Shown here in pieces: positions 36,325 to 49,680 of a stretch of 64,000 nucleotides of DNA (position 1 is the stretch's first letter; each line of letters starts with the position of its first letter). Both the position numbers and the translations under genes were made by a program. The notes under the pieces were generated by a model. That model had not been told where the DNA came from. It saw only the letters and a program-made list of their open reading frames with translations, and did not search any database. The DNA comes from Benincasa hispida (lineage: Eukaryota; Streptophyta; Magnoliopsida; Cucurbitales; Cucurbitaceae), in assembly GCF_009727055.1 (NCBI RefSeq), contig NW_024063873.1:249554-313553 (forward strand). The letters are read 5' to 3'.

Positions 36325-39300
36325 CACTACATGAAACCTGGACTTCGATGGGTTGAAAAAAAACATGTCAATTTCTTAAAAAGAAAACGGATCTTTAATG
36401 TCAGTTTTAAATTGATATTGTAGGTATACCTATAATGTCGGTTTAAAATCGACATTAAAGATCTGCCTTTTTTTTTTTTTTTTCTTCGTTTCAGCATTCC
36501 TTCACACCATCCCGTTTGCTCGCCGGCCACTGCTCATCTGTCTACCTCCAGCCAGACGCCGTCGGCTGTAGTCGTCCATCATTGGCGAGGCTTCTCTTCT
36601 TCAATCTCTCTCTAACATCTTTTCCTCTCTCACAAATCTTATATTTGTCCAGATCTGGTAGTCGGCTGTGGCACCACCATCAGGTCCCCGTCAGTCGTGG
36701 GTTGTTGCCGTCGCCGTCAGTCTTGCCTTCGCCGTCTTTGTGGGTTTTCGCCGGAGTTTCTGTTGGGTAAGGATTTGGTTATATATATATATATGAAAGA
36801 TTAGATTTTGGAAGAAAATAAATTAAATCTCTCATCCTCACCCGTACAAACCCCCACTCACAATCTTCTTCTTTATTTTCCTATTTTCGCGTTTCCCCCT
36901 CCCTCCCTGAGCTCTCTCAATATTTCTAGACGCCACCTCTCTCAATCTTGCTGCGCCACCACCTTTCTCGACTTCATCTCTTTCAACCCTATCACTATGT
37001 CGCCACATAGTGAAAACTATGTAATTTCGTTCTCAGGTAGATTATCGAGATTTGCGGATGAGATTGCAAGGGAAGAGAAGGCTCAAGTGTTTGTGATTCG
37101 AATAGATGCTTGGACTCGAGGAGTGTGAGGGAAGCATTTGAAGGTGTATTGTCACTGGGATTTGTAGAGGTTTTAATTTACGATGCAAATCAACAAATTT
37201 GAAGGCAAACCACAAAATTTATCGATGTTTGTATCGATTTATTTGAGAAATATTTGGCTGTTTCTTCAGTGGGTGCTTTCCATTGCTCCCAACAGGTACA
37301 CACACATTTTCATTTCCTTCATTTTTCCCAGAAAATCAAACAAAAAGGGGATTTAGAACAACAATTTATTTTGGAAAATTGTAGGTTATTCCAGGGATGG
37401 TGGAAAGAGGAAGATGTACGATTCTCTTTACAGGCTGCTCAGCTTCTCTAAATGGCGTTGTTGGTTTCTCTGACCTATATGAGTTTTGCATGCTAAAGGT
37501 TTTCTATGTTTCTGTTGAGATTTACTGTCTTTTTAGCTGAGAGAGGATATTTTGTACATCATAAGACCTCTACAACCAAATAAATTTGGCAAAACCCTGG
37601 GATAATAATTGTAAAATTTGTTTTTGATTTAGGACAGGCTGTGGAAAATTTGCATTAAGGGCATTGTCTTAGTGCTTGGCGAGAGAGCTTTAACCCCTTG
37701 GAATACACGTCGCTCATATCATCATTGATGGTCTCATTGGCCCACCAAGGTTTTCATTAGAAATTAGTCTTCATTAGAATACACCAAGAGTTTCCTATTT
37801 CTCTCAATTTTTCGTTTGGCTAGTAGACATGTTTATTTCCTGAAATGATCCTCCACTTATCAGGTATTAGACACTCATTAGAAAGCTCTAGCTCTCTCTA
37901 TTTTATCAATGAAAAGTATTGTTTCCATTTAGGAAAGAAAAAAACACACATCCCCTAATTTCGTTAGTTAATTTTGCCTTTAAAACCTATGTGTCTAGCA
38001 TTTGAAAGCTTCATAAAAAATCTGAATGGGGGATCAACATAGTTAATTTTGCCTCTGCTTTTTGCAACACTTGCTTTGCTCATTTCTTGTCCATCTAGTC
38101 ATAGCCATTTAAATTGTTTGTCTCATGATTTTCTATGCTCTAGTTTGATGTTAAATTTTTGTATCTGAGTGCGAGGATCAAGTTTTGGAGTTTCATATTG
38201 CATTTTTGAGATTCATGTTTCAGTATTCTAGTTGCTAGTTGGGTTGCTGCCATTTTTTGATAGTCTAACCATATCACAATAGGAAAAAGACACTTAAGAA
38301 AAATATTTACATATTTAAAGTTAAGTTTGTTATGTGACATCATTGATCAAGTCACAAGACTATTTTAGTGCAGCCTAGCTAACAGTCAAGTATTACTCTT
38401 TCACTAATATATGACGTTTTGTATTTTGGGAAATGCTGGACGTATTATACTTGACCATGGGTCAATCTCAACAATCACATGCAAGCTTGGTTAATTTTAT
38501 TGCAAGTTCAGTTCTATTTTATGTCTAAGCTGTCAATCCATTCAGTGAACTTGAAGATTTGGTGCATCCATTACCTATGCGATATGCTGAATTAAAGTGA
38601 ATATGAAATAATTTGCATCTATTTTTAGTTGCAATCGTCCTCATAATTTAACAAAATGGTTCTTTTGTAACACCCTCATCCTTAAGGGATACCTTTAGAG
38701 GTAGAGAGTAACTTGGAGTACAAGCCTTGAGAGGAGAAGTTTTGCTAAGTCTCTAAACTATGCTTTAGAATAAGAAAAATTTCTAAGTGTTGGAGGCATA
38801 GAAGTTTGGGAGCTCAAAATTTGGCTACGTGTCCAAACTATGCTATGAGAGTAAGAGTTGAGTCCATAGCATAGGAAAGAGGAAGAACTTAGATGCATAG
38901 GGGCATAGTAAACACATCCTAAGGGAGTTTTTGACAACTTTGGATGGTTAAGGAAAGAAGGAAACTATGCTATGAGGGGACTTGAGTGAACTATGCATTG
39001 GACAACTAGGTGGGCGCGTGGGATACCCTCATGGACGCATAGAGAGAGCTTGGTGAACACATAGGGCACTTGGAAGGAGAAAATTGGCCAAGTGTTGGAG
39101 AACATGAGGCACCACAAGAGGAGAAACCCTAAAGAGGGAAGGGTGAGACACATGGATGAATCAATTGGCACATCCAAAGCCATATGGGTGCATCCTTGGA
39201 AAGGAAAGTAAGATGAAGAGAACATAAGGCTAAGTCCTTGAGTATGAAAGGTAGACTATGCATAGAAAGAGAAAATAGAAGTCAAAGGAGAAAGGAAGAA

Positions 39301-39633
39301 GAGGAAGAGTTGGCGCATAGGGCAATGATGGGTGCATGAAAACTAGGTTGGCGCATGGGAGGACTTATGCATTCCATTAGGACTCTAGGAGGAGCAAGAT
39401 GAAAGCAGACAAACCCTTGGGAGAGAGTTACACCAAGGAAAACCTAAAACCCTAGATGGACACAAGGTTGAGGAAGATGCACGCATATTTGAGGAACATG
39501 GGCGCATGCTTGTGGTTAGAGACTCAAGAGGAAGCTATGAGTTGAGCTAAGGGCTGAGTTGAGAAACCAGACAACCAAAACTAAGGGAGCATGCGTTGGG
39601 AATATCACCATGAATGCATGGGGGAGGTGTTGG

Positions 39634-39990
39634 TGTTAGAACCAAAGTACACGTACCGGAAGCACAACGGATCAATAAGTATTCTAATTCATTAATTTTG
39701 GCTATAAATTAAGCATGCTCATAAACTAATAAGAGGATTTCATGACATACCTTTGTGGAATCACTTGAATCTCAATTCCAGCTACAAATCTTCTCCAAAT
39801 CGACTTGTGAACCACCTCAAGGTCTTCCCTACTATTCTCTTGGTGCCTTAGATTGAGTTGTGGGACTCAAAATAAGCTTGAATAAAGAGAATTTGGAGAA
39901 GAAGACACTGCTGCACCAAGGAAGAAGACCTTCTTCAACCTTAAGTTCTTTAACAAAAACTTATCAATTGCATCAGTTGCATGCTCGATT
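39634..39990 (-). repeat. Inverted U5-type LTR end forming the left terminus
   Basis: From TGTTAGAACC this pairs with the complement of the right LTR end (GGTTCTAATA, 47847-47856). I estimate 85-90% identity up to TTGCATGCTCGATT, where similarity stops. One difference is a short tandem duplication (TTGCATCAAGGAAGAAG-like) present only in the right copy. Confidence 0.82.
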
Positions 39991-40844
39991 ACATAGGAAG
40001 CGTTTTGGAGCTGTTTCTTGTTGGTTTTTGTAATAATTAGGCCTTTGTTTGCTTGAAAATGCCAAAATTAAAACCAAATCAATATGTGTTTAGTTATTTA
40101 TACAAGTGATGTATGTTATAATTAAATAAATCTTGTATGTGCATAAAGTATGTCATGTAGATTTAAAATCCCACCATAGGAAGCATGTCACATGCATTGA
40201 AAGTACGTTATAAAATGTTATAATATATAGTATGCATGTTTAGGGTTTCTTTTATTTAATATAAATGTTATATTAAATATTGAATACATTTGATGATTGT
40301 TGTGGATGTTTAGCATGTCTAAAATTTTTTAAGTTGTTATAAAATTGGGTTAGACATTTAAAATCCATAACAAAGAACAGTTGCATGCTCACGTAGGTTA
40401 ATAACCACTTGTTTTAATAGTTAAAATAGGTCGTTAAACTTGTAAAACTAAGGTTACAAACTCAACTGGTATATAATCCTATCTAAGGCTTGAGGTATTT
40501 AAGTTGATGATCTACGGAACACCTCCTGCCTGGGGATTATGGTCGAATAATTGAGCGTTGTTAACTGGTTTTATGAGCAATACGTGAGCGATGTAAGGTT
40601 TTAAAACTGGTTTATCACATAGACATTGTAGGTTAAATCCAAATATAAACGTTATATATGGATAAACACCTAGACTTAGGTTGTTTAATTAGCCGGAACA
40701 AGTCTAAGAAAATATATACCCCGTTTAATGTTAGAATACTTCAGTAGGAGTTTAATAGCATATATGATATGCTATTAGAACACTTCAGTGACAAAAATTA
40801 ATAACGTATATGATATGTTAGAATATTTTAGTGGGAGATTAATA

Positions 40845-42977
40845 TGTTGGGGATGATACCCTAAACTCTCGTTGTGTCCTATAGTTTGTAAATACTGTAT
40901 TGAACAAACGCTTGTGATGTAATAATATATGATATTTTTTCACTGTTGCCTATGAAACATGGGATGTTTTATTTTCTTTACCATAAACCAATAAAGTAAG
41001 ATCTCTGGTTGTCATTGTAACTTAAGCATGTATGTGGAAACATACATGTGGATCATGCCTTAAGTGATAACCAAACTAGTTTGTAGTATATGGATATAGG
41101 AGAGAAACCTTATCTTGGTGACACTATGGATGCGACCCGCTTTGTAGAAGAGTTATAAGTATTGTGACTTGCTACAAATGGTCTGAACCTGATCATTCAT
41201 GTGGAGACATGCGAGTAGGGGTGTTCTATACAAAGGAGTTTGTATAAGACAAGACCACAAAGTGTTATAGTCTCGTTATATAATACTGTTCATGACAGAG
41301 ACTTCACTTCACTAGTATGACCATAGGTAACATTACCTCAATCCTGAGTGAGTTCGGAACTCCTGCCTTTGAGGGTGGTCATTTGATTTGCATGGGTACG
41401 AGTGGCTAGATTGCCGACTCAAACCTACCACTTTGGGGATTCGTTTGACTGGGGAGCTGAGAACTCAGTTACACAAGATAGAATTCACTCATTCCTAGAA
41501 GCAGGGTAAGTAGATAGATTGCTCCCTTAAGGGCTGATTCTGGGGCTTGAACGATGTGGCGCCACACACCTTCTCATGGCCCGACAGGTGTCCAGCCATA
41601 GTAAGACTATGTTGTATTGTTCATTAGAGGGATCAATGGTACTTAAAAAGTTAGATGTAACTACAGGGGCAAAAAGGTAAATTGGCCCAACTATACTTAC
41701 GAGCATCTATGAAGGGTTATCGTATTGGTGATTGGTTATATCCGATGGACATAGAAATATATCTGTGGTGAGAAGAGTGCAGCTGTTGGTCTTTAGTGGA
41801 GTGCCTAGCTATTAACGGATGGTGGTTCTCGTGGCTAAAGAGTTTAGTCAGCTATTCACGTACCGTTGGAGCTTCGAGACACAGATCCATAAGGTCCCCT
41901 TGATAGCTCAATGGATTCAAGTTGAGAATCAGTTTTTGGGTCAGTTTGAAGTGTTCAGATTGACAAGAGGGAGTTTGATTATATATGATATGATTAAACT
42001 GGTCAATTATATATAATATAGTTGACATGTTGTATGAGATACATTAATTGACAGAAAAAGGATATAAATATGATTTATTTCTAGTGGTGGAGAAAAGAAC
42101 TATGGTTTATATGTTGCATATGATGTGATATTAAAACTATATGTTATAAATATAATATGATTATGTTTATTTCTAATTAAACAATTATGAGATAATTGTT
42201 GGTGGTTTTCTCCATAATCGTACGTGATAGTGGGAGGTTGCATTCAGTTTTCATAACTGAAGGGTAAAATGAAAGTAGTTTTCATTTTGCAAAGAGATCA
42301 GACAATCGCTTAACGAATTGTACACTGCTCATCGTCTAGCTAACGAGAGCATATATGATAGCTCAAGTTTTCCTAAACGATTATGTACACGCGCAATAGA
42401 ACTAAACGATCATATAGCTTCTTCTAAACAATCATACACGAGAGCGAGTTTTCCTAAACAACCGTCTAAACGATTAGCCCCATTTACTAAACGATCGTGC
42501 ACCTGTTTCTAAACGATCAAGCACCCGTCTATACAATAGACTTCAAACATCTCCCACTTGTTTGATTGTTGTGTGCAATCGTTCTTTCCTCCTTCCCTCT
42601 ACCAAATCCAACAGAGCCCACCCTCCTGTATTCTCACTCCGAGAATATCGAGGTTACTGAGTGGTGGTGTCTTCTTTGCTACCTGTTCGTGTAGAAGATC
42701 GTTCGGTGGTGAGTGACGACGAGATTTAGTGGACGATTAACTTAGCAGTCACAACGAAAATTAGAGTTATTGGTCTTGTCAAGAGCAAAAGATAATAAGA
42801 AGAAGAGTTCTTCAAGAGGTATGTCTCTCGTTCCTTTGTTTTATTATTAATAGCATGCTGTAATTTATTAGTAGATGCATAACTTGTTGTATGTTTGTGA
42901 ATGCGGTATTTCTGTCACAATGAATTTGGAACGATCTTGCTTCTGCTCATAGATCTTCTTTGATAAGAGTTCCTTCA
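40845..42977 (+). mobile_element. Solo Copia LTR in the leader of the gag-only element
   Basis: It starts TGTTGGGGATGATACCC and ends AGAGTTCCTTCA. Perfect 5-bp duplications TAATA flank it at 40840-40844 and 42978-42982. No tRNA primer site follows, which confirms a solo LTR. Length is 2,133 bp. It is the same family as the 5' LTR at 8525-12658. Its U5 part (about 42300-42540) carries CGATCG-type repeats at the matching place. Confidence 0.93.
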
Positions 42978-43935
42978 TAATAAACATATATAATATGTTT
43001 ATTTTTAGCTCTCACGTCCCTAAGAGTTCACGATCTAAATTCATGTTTCACTTCGTGTCACCCTGGGAGTGACCTCCATTCGGAAAGTGTTTACATGAGT
43101 CGAGACTTTGGTGAATGGGGAAAGTTGTTCACCTTAAAATCAAATGTGATGTTTTGATTTTAATTTTTCACGTTCTCAAGATGTTCACACTGAGAGGTTC
43201 ATGTGACACTTCATGTCACCCTAGGAGTGACCTTCATTCGGAAAGTGTTTGCATGAATCATTCAAGGTGAATGAGAGGAAGTTGTTCAATGAAAAATCAA
43301 ATATACGATATATTGATTTCAAATTCTCACGTCCCTAGATAATTCCCACCGTGAGATCTGTGCAGCACTTTGTATCACCCTAGGAGTGACCTCCATTCAG
43401 AAAGTGTTCGTCATGAGATCAAGATTAAAGCGAATGAGGGAAGTAGTTCATAGTAAGTAGGTAAAAGATATGTGTCAACATATCCTACAGTCTCTTCTGT
43501 TGGTTTAGACCATGAGATTCTTATGTTTTGCCTGCTTGTCATCTTTAAGTCGACCTTGCTAGTGTTTAATAATGGCTATCCCCTCGGAGGGTTTTAAAAT
43601 AGGATTCGGAACAACTCAAACTCCAGAAATAGATAGTATTTCTGAAGTCGTTTTCAAATTGACTTTTCAAATTCGGGAGCATCATTGGGGCCGACTTCTG
43701 AGGTCTGAAAACAGAGGGTTACACTTACAGAATTACTAAAGAGTTAGTAATCTCTGACAAAAAATGATAGCTAAATGATTATCGAAATATGAGTTATTCT
43801 GGAGATAGTATTTAGTTAAGAATGTCTTGCTGTAGTATTGTTGTAAAAATAATCTTGGATATATTATTACTTTGTTACAAACTTGATTGGGTTTAAAAAG
43901 CAATTCATTGATAAAATTTGTTTATATTTTTTAGA

Positions 43936-44808
43936 ATGATGAGTTCATTAGTACAATTGTTTGCGTCTGATAAATTGATTGGGGATAATTATGTGAACTG
44001 GAAAATAAATCTGAATACTATATTGGTGATAGATGATCCACAGTTCATTTTAACAGAGGAGTGTCCTCCCATTCCTGGGTCAAATGCAAATCAAACTGTT
44101 TGAGATGCATACGATAGATGGATCAGGACAAATGACAAAGCCCGTGCCTATATCCTTGCCAGCATATCTGATGTCTTGGCGAAGAAACACGAGATATAGG
44201 TATTGCCAAAGAGATTATGGAATCTCTCCGTGGGATGTTTGGACAACCATCATTCTTCCTAAGGCATAATGCTATCAAATACGTTTACAATTACCGTATG
44301 AAAGAAGGGGTCTCTATTAGAGAACATGTCCTAGAGAATGATGATTCATTTCAATGTGGTAGAAGTAAATGGGGCTATCGTTGACAAAAGAAGTCAAGTT
44401 GGTTTTATTCTAGAATCTCTTCCGAAGAGTTTTCTGCAGTTCTGCATGAACGCACTTATGAATAAAATAGAATATAACTTGATTACTCTACTCAATGAGA
44501 TACAGGCTTACCAGACTATGATGAAAACAAAGGGTCTGGAACCGGAAGTAAATGTTGCTACTGTTGAGAAGAGAGGAACGTTCTCCAAAAAGCCTGATAT
44601 AGCTTCTTCTTCACAGATTAAGAGTATTCCTGTTAAGAAGAACAATGGGAAAGGGAAGAAGAAAACTGCTGGTAGAAAAGGCAAGGCTAACGCTGCAGAT
44701 AAAGGAAAGTATTTCCATTGCAAAGAAGAGGGGCACTGGAAGAGGAATTGCCCTCAGTACCTTGCTGAGAAGAGAGCAGAGAAGCAAAACAGGCAAACTA
44801 GTTCCTAA
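43936..44808 (+). pseudogene. Copia gag, broken, with degenerate zinc knuckle
   Basis: The frame starts with an N-terminal Copia gag signature (DKLIGDNYVNWKINLNTILV) and runs to a stop at 44101. It is followed in the same and shifted frames by the RWIRTNDKARAYILASISD stretch, and then an intact 156-residue segment from 44338 that ends in a Lys/Gly-rich linker and a zinc knuckle. The knuckle has lost its first Cys (YFHCKEEGHWKRNC). Protease and all later pol domains are absent; the sequence passes directly into 3' non-coding DNA. It is homologous to the gag at 5104-6121. It is non-functional now, though a gag-only ancestor could have moved with help from complete elements. Confidence 0.88.
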
Positions 44809-45901
44809 AGATTGCTTGCTGTCCTCAAGATGACCAGTGGCAGATGTTGCCATTGCTATCTGAAGATGATCTTTTCTACTTTTGTTATTGTAATAAAAGT
44901 TATTTTGTCTTGTTGTAAAAGAACAAATTGTATATATTTATTGTAAATGAATTGTTCATTAGCAAAACTTATGTTTGTTCTATTGCAAAGCAACTTCTGT
45001 TAGAATCAACCTAATTAAAATCCATTAGCAAATATTTAGATATTTAAACCAGCTAGAAATCAATAAAGTCAAGGAGTTATTTAACCTAAAGTGATAAGTT
45101 TAGTACACTTGAAAAATTCAAAATGTACAAAATGTGTTAGGTAAAATAAAACCGAAATACTTTGATTGGATCTAAGTATAGAAAGTTTGAGATTTCTAGG
45201 ACTATTTGATAGAACATGAAATCTAGTGAAAACTTTCTAGTTGTCGTAATTGTTTTCTTTCCAAACATCATTATAATTTTAAGGTATTTCTGAAATCCAT
45301 ATGAGATATGGAGAACTCATAAAAGCTGTTTATGATATGTAAAAGTTGTTTACATAATTCAGAAATCTGAAAAGATCAATATAAGTGTTAATATCGAACC
45401 TTTAAGTGTTGAAATATTGTTCGAGATCACCATGTATTATTTATTTCCATAAAAGCTTGCATATATCAATAAAGAGTTATTGATTAAAAACTTACACTGT
45501 AAACAAAAGTTGTTTCAGACAGGTCAAATGCATCTTACTCAAAGAATTGAGAATACCTCGATGTAATGGGAGGAATGTATGACTTCCTAGCCATTATTGA
45601 GAAACAAGTGTTGTGGAAATAAGATGCATTTCTTATATAGTTTAATAAGAAGTCTATTGTACACTAATATGTTTACAACGATTTTTTTTGGCTAAAGTGT
45701 TTGAGAATCTCCTAGTAAGACTAGGATTACAAGGTAAATAATCTAGGACAAGTGGGAGAAAAACCGGTATGTAATACCGAAAGGTAAACCATGGGTATGT
45801 GATGACCTAATTTATTGTATTGTTGTGTCAAAACTCAAAAACTCAGTATTATATATTCAGATATATATGTTACCACTGGAGTTTTAGTCCAAGTTGGACT
45901 T
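44809..45901 (+). other. 3' non-coding region of the gag-only Copia element
   Basis: AT-rich with no coding signal. The polypurine-tract-like AGGACAAGTGGGAGAAAAA at 45745-45763 precedes the LTR by about 140 bases rather than abutting it. The true LTR start could therefore be a little upstream of the recognisable TATTGGGCTTTATGTCC at 45902. Confidence 0.6.
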
Positions 45902-47856
45902 TATTGGGCTTTATGTCCTAATACTCGTGGTTTGTAAACAATAAAACTTATTATGAAAATTCAATAAGTTGTTATTGAATATATGAATTGCTTATTTCGT
46001 TTTAGAAATAAATCTAATAAACTAAAAGATCCATGATTATTATATGAATACTTGAACTTTATATGGAGACATAAGAGTGGATCAGGTTCGAGTAAATAGT
46101 CAAAATGGTCTATAGTATATGAATAAGGTTGGGTACTTTATTCTGGTAACACTATCGGATGCGGTTAACTCTATAGTTGTTACAAGGAGTTGTAAAGTGC
46201 TACAGATGATGTGATTCGTACATGTTATGACATGAGATGTGGGGGCATCCTGTGCAATGGGTTTGTACAAGATCGGACCACGAAATCAGTCACCTTTACT
46301 TTATAACGTTGTTTACTGTTTAAGACTAGCTATTTCAAAGCGATGACCTAGGTAACTTGACCTTAATCTTGAGCTAACTATGAACTCCTATTTATTCGAG
46401 ATTATCCTTAGATTTGCATAGGTGAGAGTTGGCTCAACAACGCTGACTTAATAAACCTCCATTTCGGGGTAAGAAGGGGTAGATAGCTGGGGACATAGAG
46501 TGCAAGATAGAATTCACTCTTACCCGCTTTCAAGGATAGTAGAAAGGTTGTTCCCTTAAGTGCTGACTCTGAGTCTTGAACAAGGGGCCCCGCCCTCTCA
46601 TTGGCCGGAGAGGGACTCGGTTTGTTGATCGGATCACAAACCAATTGTTCATTAGAGGATTAGTGGGACTTAAGGAACAAGAGGTAATCTCGGGGGTAAG
46701 ACAACCATTTGACCCAACCATTATTATGAACAAAGGGTTAACTTACTAATCATGGTTATATCGAGTGGACATAATATATCTATAATGAGGGGAATGCAAC
46801 TATGTGCTTTAATGAAGTGACCCATAAGTTAACGAATGGGGGTTAATTCGGTGTAAAGAGTTTAGCCAATTAATCTCGGATCGTTGGAGCCCATGATCTG
46901 TAGGTCCACGAGATCCCCTTTCTAGCTCGTAAATGGATTAGCCTTAGAGTAGCGTGATAAGTTAATTTGAAGCATTCAAATTAGAATTAAGGAAATTAGT
47001 AATTATACCCGATATAATTACGCATTTAATTTTGGAATTAAACTGAATTGGATAATCAATTAAATATTTAAATATGATTTAAATATTAAATTCACGAATA
47101 AGGATTCATGATGGTGGAATTAGTGTTAAATTAATTTAATATTTGATATTAAATTAATTAGAATTAAATAAATGGTTTAATTAATTATTTATTATTAATT
47201 TTATTAGAAAATCAATTATTGAATTAATTTTGTAAAATTAATAAAGATTTCAATTTTGGAACAAAAATTGATTTTGAAAATCAATTTGAAAAATAAAAAT
47301 TGGAAAAAGATGAAAAAAGAAAATCCCAAAAGTGTGAATTCTCCACTTTCAAACCAAGATGCTCACTCATTCTCCACTCTATTCTTAATTCAATCTTTCA
47401 AGCATGAGCTACTCTTCATGCAACTATCTTCTTTGCATGATGGTCTTGTAATAAATAGAGAGGATTGGGCTGAGAATCGAGCATGCAACTGATGCACTTG
47501 ATAAGTTTTTGCCGAAGAACTTGAGGTTAAAGAAGGTCTTCTTCCTTGATGCAACAGTGTCTCTTCTTCCTTGATGCAACAATATCTTCTTCTCCAAATT
47601 CTCTTTATTTAAGCTTATTTTGAGTCTCATAACTCAATCTAAGGCACCAAGAGAATAGTAGGGAAGGCCTTAAGGTGGTTCACAAGTTGATTTGGAGAAT
47701 ATTTGCAGTTGAAATCGAGATTCAAGTGGTTCTATAAAGGTGTGTCATGAAACCCTCTTATTAGTTTATGACCATGCTTAATTTATAGGCAAAATTAATG
47801 AATTAGAATGCTTATTGATCTATTGTGCCTCCGCTGCACGTTCTCTGGTTCTAATA
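45902..47856 (+). mobile_element. 3' LTR of the gag-only Copia element
   Basis: It begins TATTGGGCTTTATGTCC (the expected TG changed to TA) and ends GGTTCTAATA (CA changed to TA). The sequence blocks match the solo LTR at 9828-11811 and, on the opposite strand, those at 29240 and 49681. The right end abuts the GTTGG target duplication. Confidence 0.85.
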
Positions 47857-48174
47857 GTTGGACGCATAGAGGTTGACTGTTGAAGCAACCATGCGCCCGA
47901 CCTAGGTTATGTGCATTGGTGGGAGGAAACTTGGAAAACAAGGTCGGGTTGATAGTACAATGGAGTACGTGGCTCAATTAAATGAAGCACCAGATGAGCC
48001 TAGGAGGAGGTGGACACATATTAGGGCATGCAAAAGACCGGAGTGACATCTAGTGGAGGCCTACGTATTGGACCTTGCATGTGAAGGACACCTCAAGCTC
48101 TCATGCAAGTAAGAGGTGTCAAGAACCCTTATGCTGGACATTGCATGGTGCTGACACTTAGGATTGTCATGCAA

Positions 48175-48182
48175 TATAAATA
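48175..48182 (+). promoter_or_regulatory. TATA box of the split gypsy solo LTR
   Basis: TATAAATA in the right arm of the LTR, at the same relative place as the TATA box at 59069 in the sister copy (each about 1.35 kb before the LTR end). Confidence 0.5.
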
Positions 48183-49680
48183 TCATGTGTTGGAGGCTTG
48201 TGGTTAATGATAGAGCTGCTTTTGAAGGCCTATATGCTTCATTTCAGCTCACAACACATTCTTCCTTCAAAGAAGACTCAAAGAGGAGTGATTGGGGGAA
48301 AATTAGGGTTTTCGAGGCAGGCCATGCGTTGACCATAAGAGTATGCATTGATAGAAGCATATCATGCATCCAACCTAGGTCCATGTGTTGATCAAGTGCT
48401 ATCCAGGGGCCTAAAAGGTGTTTCAATGCGTCCAACTGCTTAAGGGAGTCTTGCCTTACATCCAACTACTATCCAAAGGTGTCAAGGGGCCTAGTTTCAT
48501 ATCAGTACGAGTTGGTAAGCTAAGTTTAGGGGAAATAAGATATTCTAAGGTTATTCTAGCCTTAAACGTGAGACTCTAAGCTGATTAATGAATTAGTACA
48601 GACCTAGAAGTTAAGAAGAAACCAGAAGGAACCAGGGAACTCACAAGGAGAGGAAAGTTCCTGCAAATAAACCGTGAGTGGTATTCTTTTAAGGAACTTT
48701 AGCATATCTTAGATTCTATGTTTATGTTGTGAATGAGAAGCCTGAACAAGGATGAGGATACGTGGTCAGGATGGTCAGGGGGTCAGTAGACCTAGTTATT
48801 GAGCCCATGGCAGAACCTCATGGGATGGTTAAAGGGCTATGAGGCTTAGCTCCTGAACCTGTGGGCGGAACCTTGTGTGACAATGGATGCTTTTCATTCC
48901 AATTTTATTTTTTCATATTTTCAGTATAACTAGTGACCCAATCTTGGGATAAAGGATGGTCAGAGGGTCGATGAGCCTAGTTTCTGAGCCCATAAGAGAA
49001 GGATCTATGTGCACATAGGAGACAAAATAGATATGCAAAATTAGGAGAGTATATTTGACTATCTATCATGTGTGTAAGTAGGGCAGAGAAGGAACTCATT
49101 CGAGACAGAGGTTTGAACCTCATGATGTGATATGCTTTTATTTTTATGGGTTGAAAGAGACTCTTTAAGCTATTACCACTCACCGAGCTTAAGGCTCACC
49201 CTTTTCTCTTATGTTTTTTTTGCAGGTAGTAGAAGAATCTAGGTTGCTGCGAGAAGTCGAGGTTTGCCACAAACTAGAATATTATTAAATTAGTTGTAAA
49301 TGGGATTGGGCAAATGTTTGAAAAACCATTAGAAATTTGTATAAACTGATTTTCAAATGAGTTATAATTTTAGTTGTTTTCTTAATTCCCGATTTAAGTT
49401 AAGTTAACGCGAGCAGAGAAGAGTCGAGCAGTAGGTATCATAAAAAGGTGGTATCTGCCGTTCTCACGCCTTCTTTTGGGATCAAGTGGTGAACTCGGGA
49501 GGGGGTGTGACATATTTAGTCAAGAAACAAGTTAATGAGAACAAGAGCATATAGAGGGGTTTCTATGTCTGTGTTGTGAAGTTTTCTGGTTTTTGTTGTG
49601 TATTTATCTTTGTGAAAGATGTTTATGTAATTCCAGCTTGATTCGGCTGAGACTTTGATGAATGATGTAGACCACCATTT

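Larger units (their letters stand above)
39634..47856 (+). mobile_element. Gag-only Copia derivative with inverted LTR ends
   Basis: The insertion is flanked by a perfect 5-bp duplication, GTTGG, at 39629-39633 and 47857-47861, and the host LTR continues across it. Inside, on plus, are a leader (about 39991-40844 and 42983-43935), a broken gag (43936-44808), a non-coding 3' region with a polypurine-like AAGTGGGAGAAAAA (45750) and a full plus-strand LTR (45902-47856). The left end is not the expected LTR start. It is about 357 bp that is the reverse complement of the right LTR's last 370 bp. No protease, integrase or reverse transcriptase is present. A later solo LTR (40845-42977) interrupts the leader. 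Confidence 0.8.
38666..49512 (+). mobile_element. Solo gypsy LTR inside CACTA element 2
   Basis: The left end TGTAACACCC and right end GGGGGTGTGACA are typical Ty3/gypsy LTR termini. The flanks TCTTT (38661-38665) and TATTT (49513-49517) match at four of five bases. Without the nested element it is about 2.6 kb, matching the related 2.5-kb solo LTR at 57921-60438. Both share the block GGATGGTCAG...GACCTAGTT...GAGCC (here about 48770-48870). A TATA box lies at 48175-48182. The left part is full of GCGCATG/GCATAG microrepeats. Confidence 0.87.
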
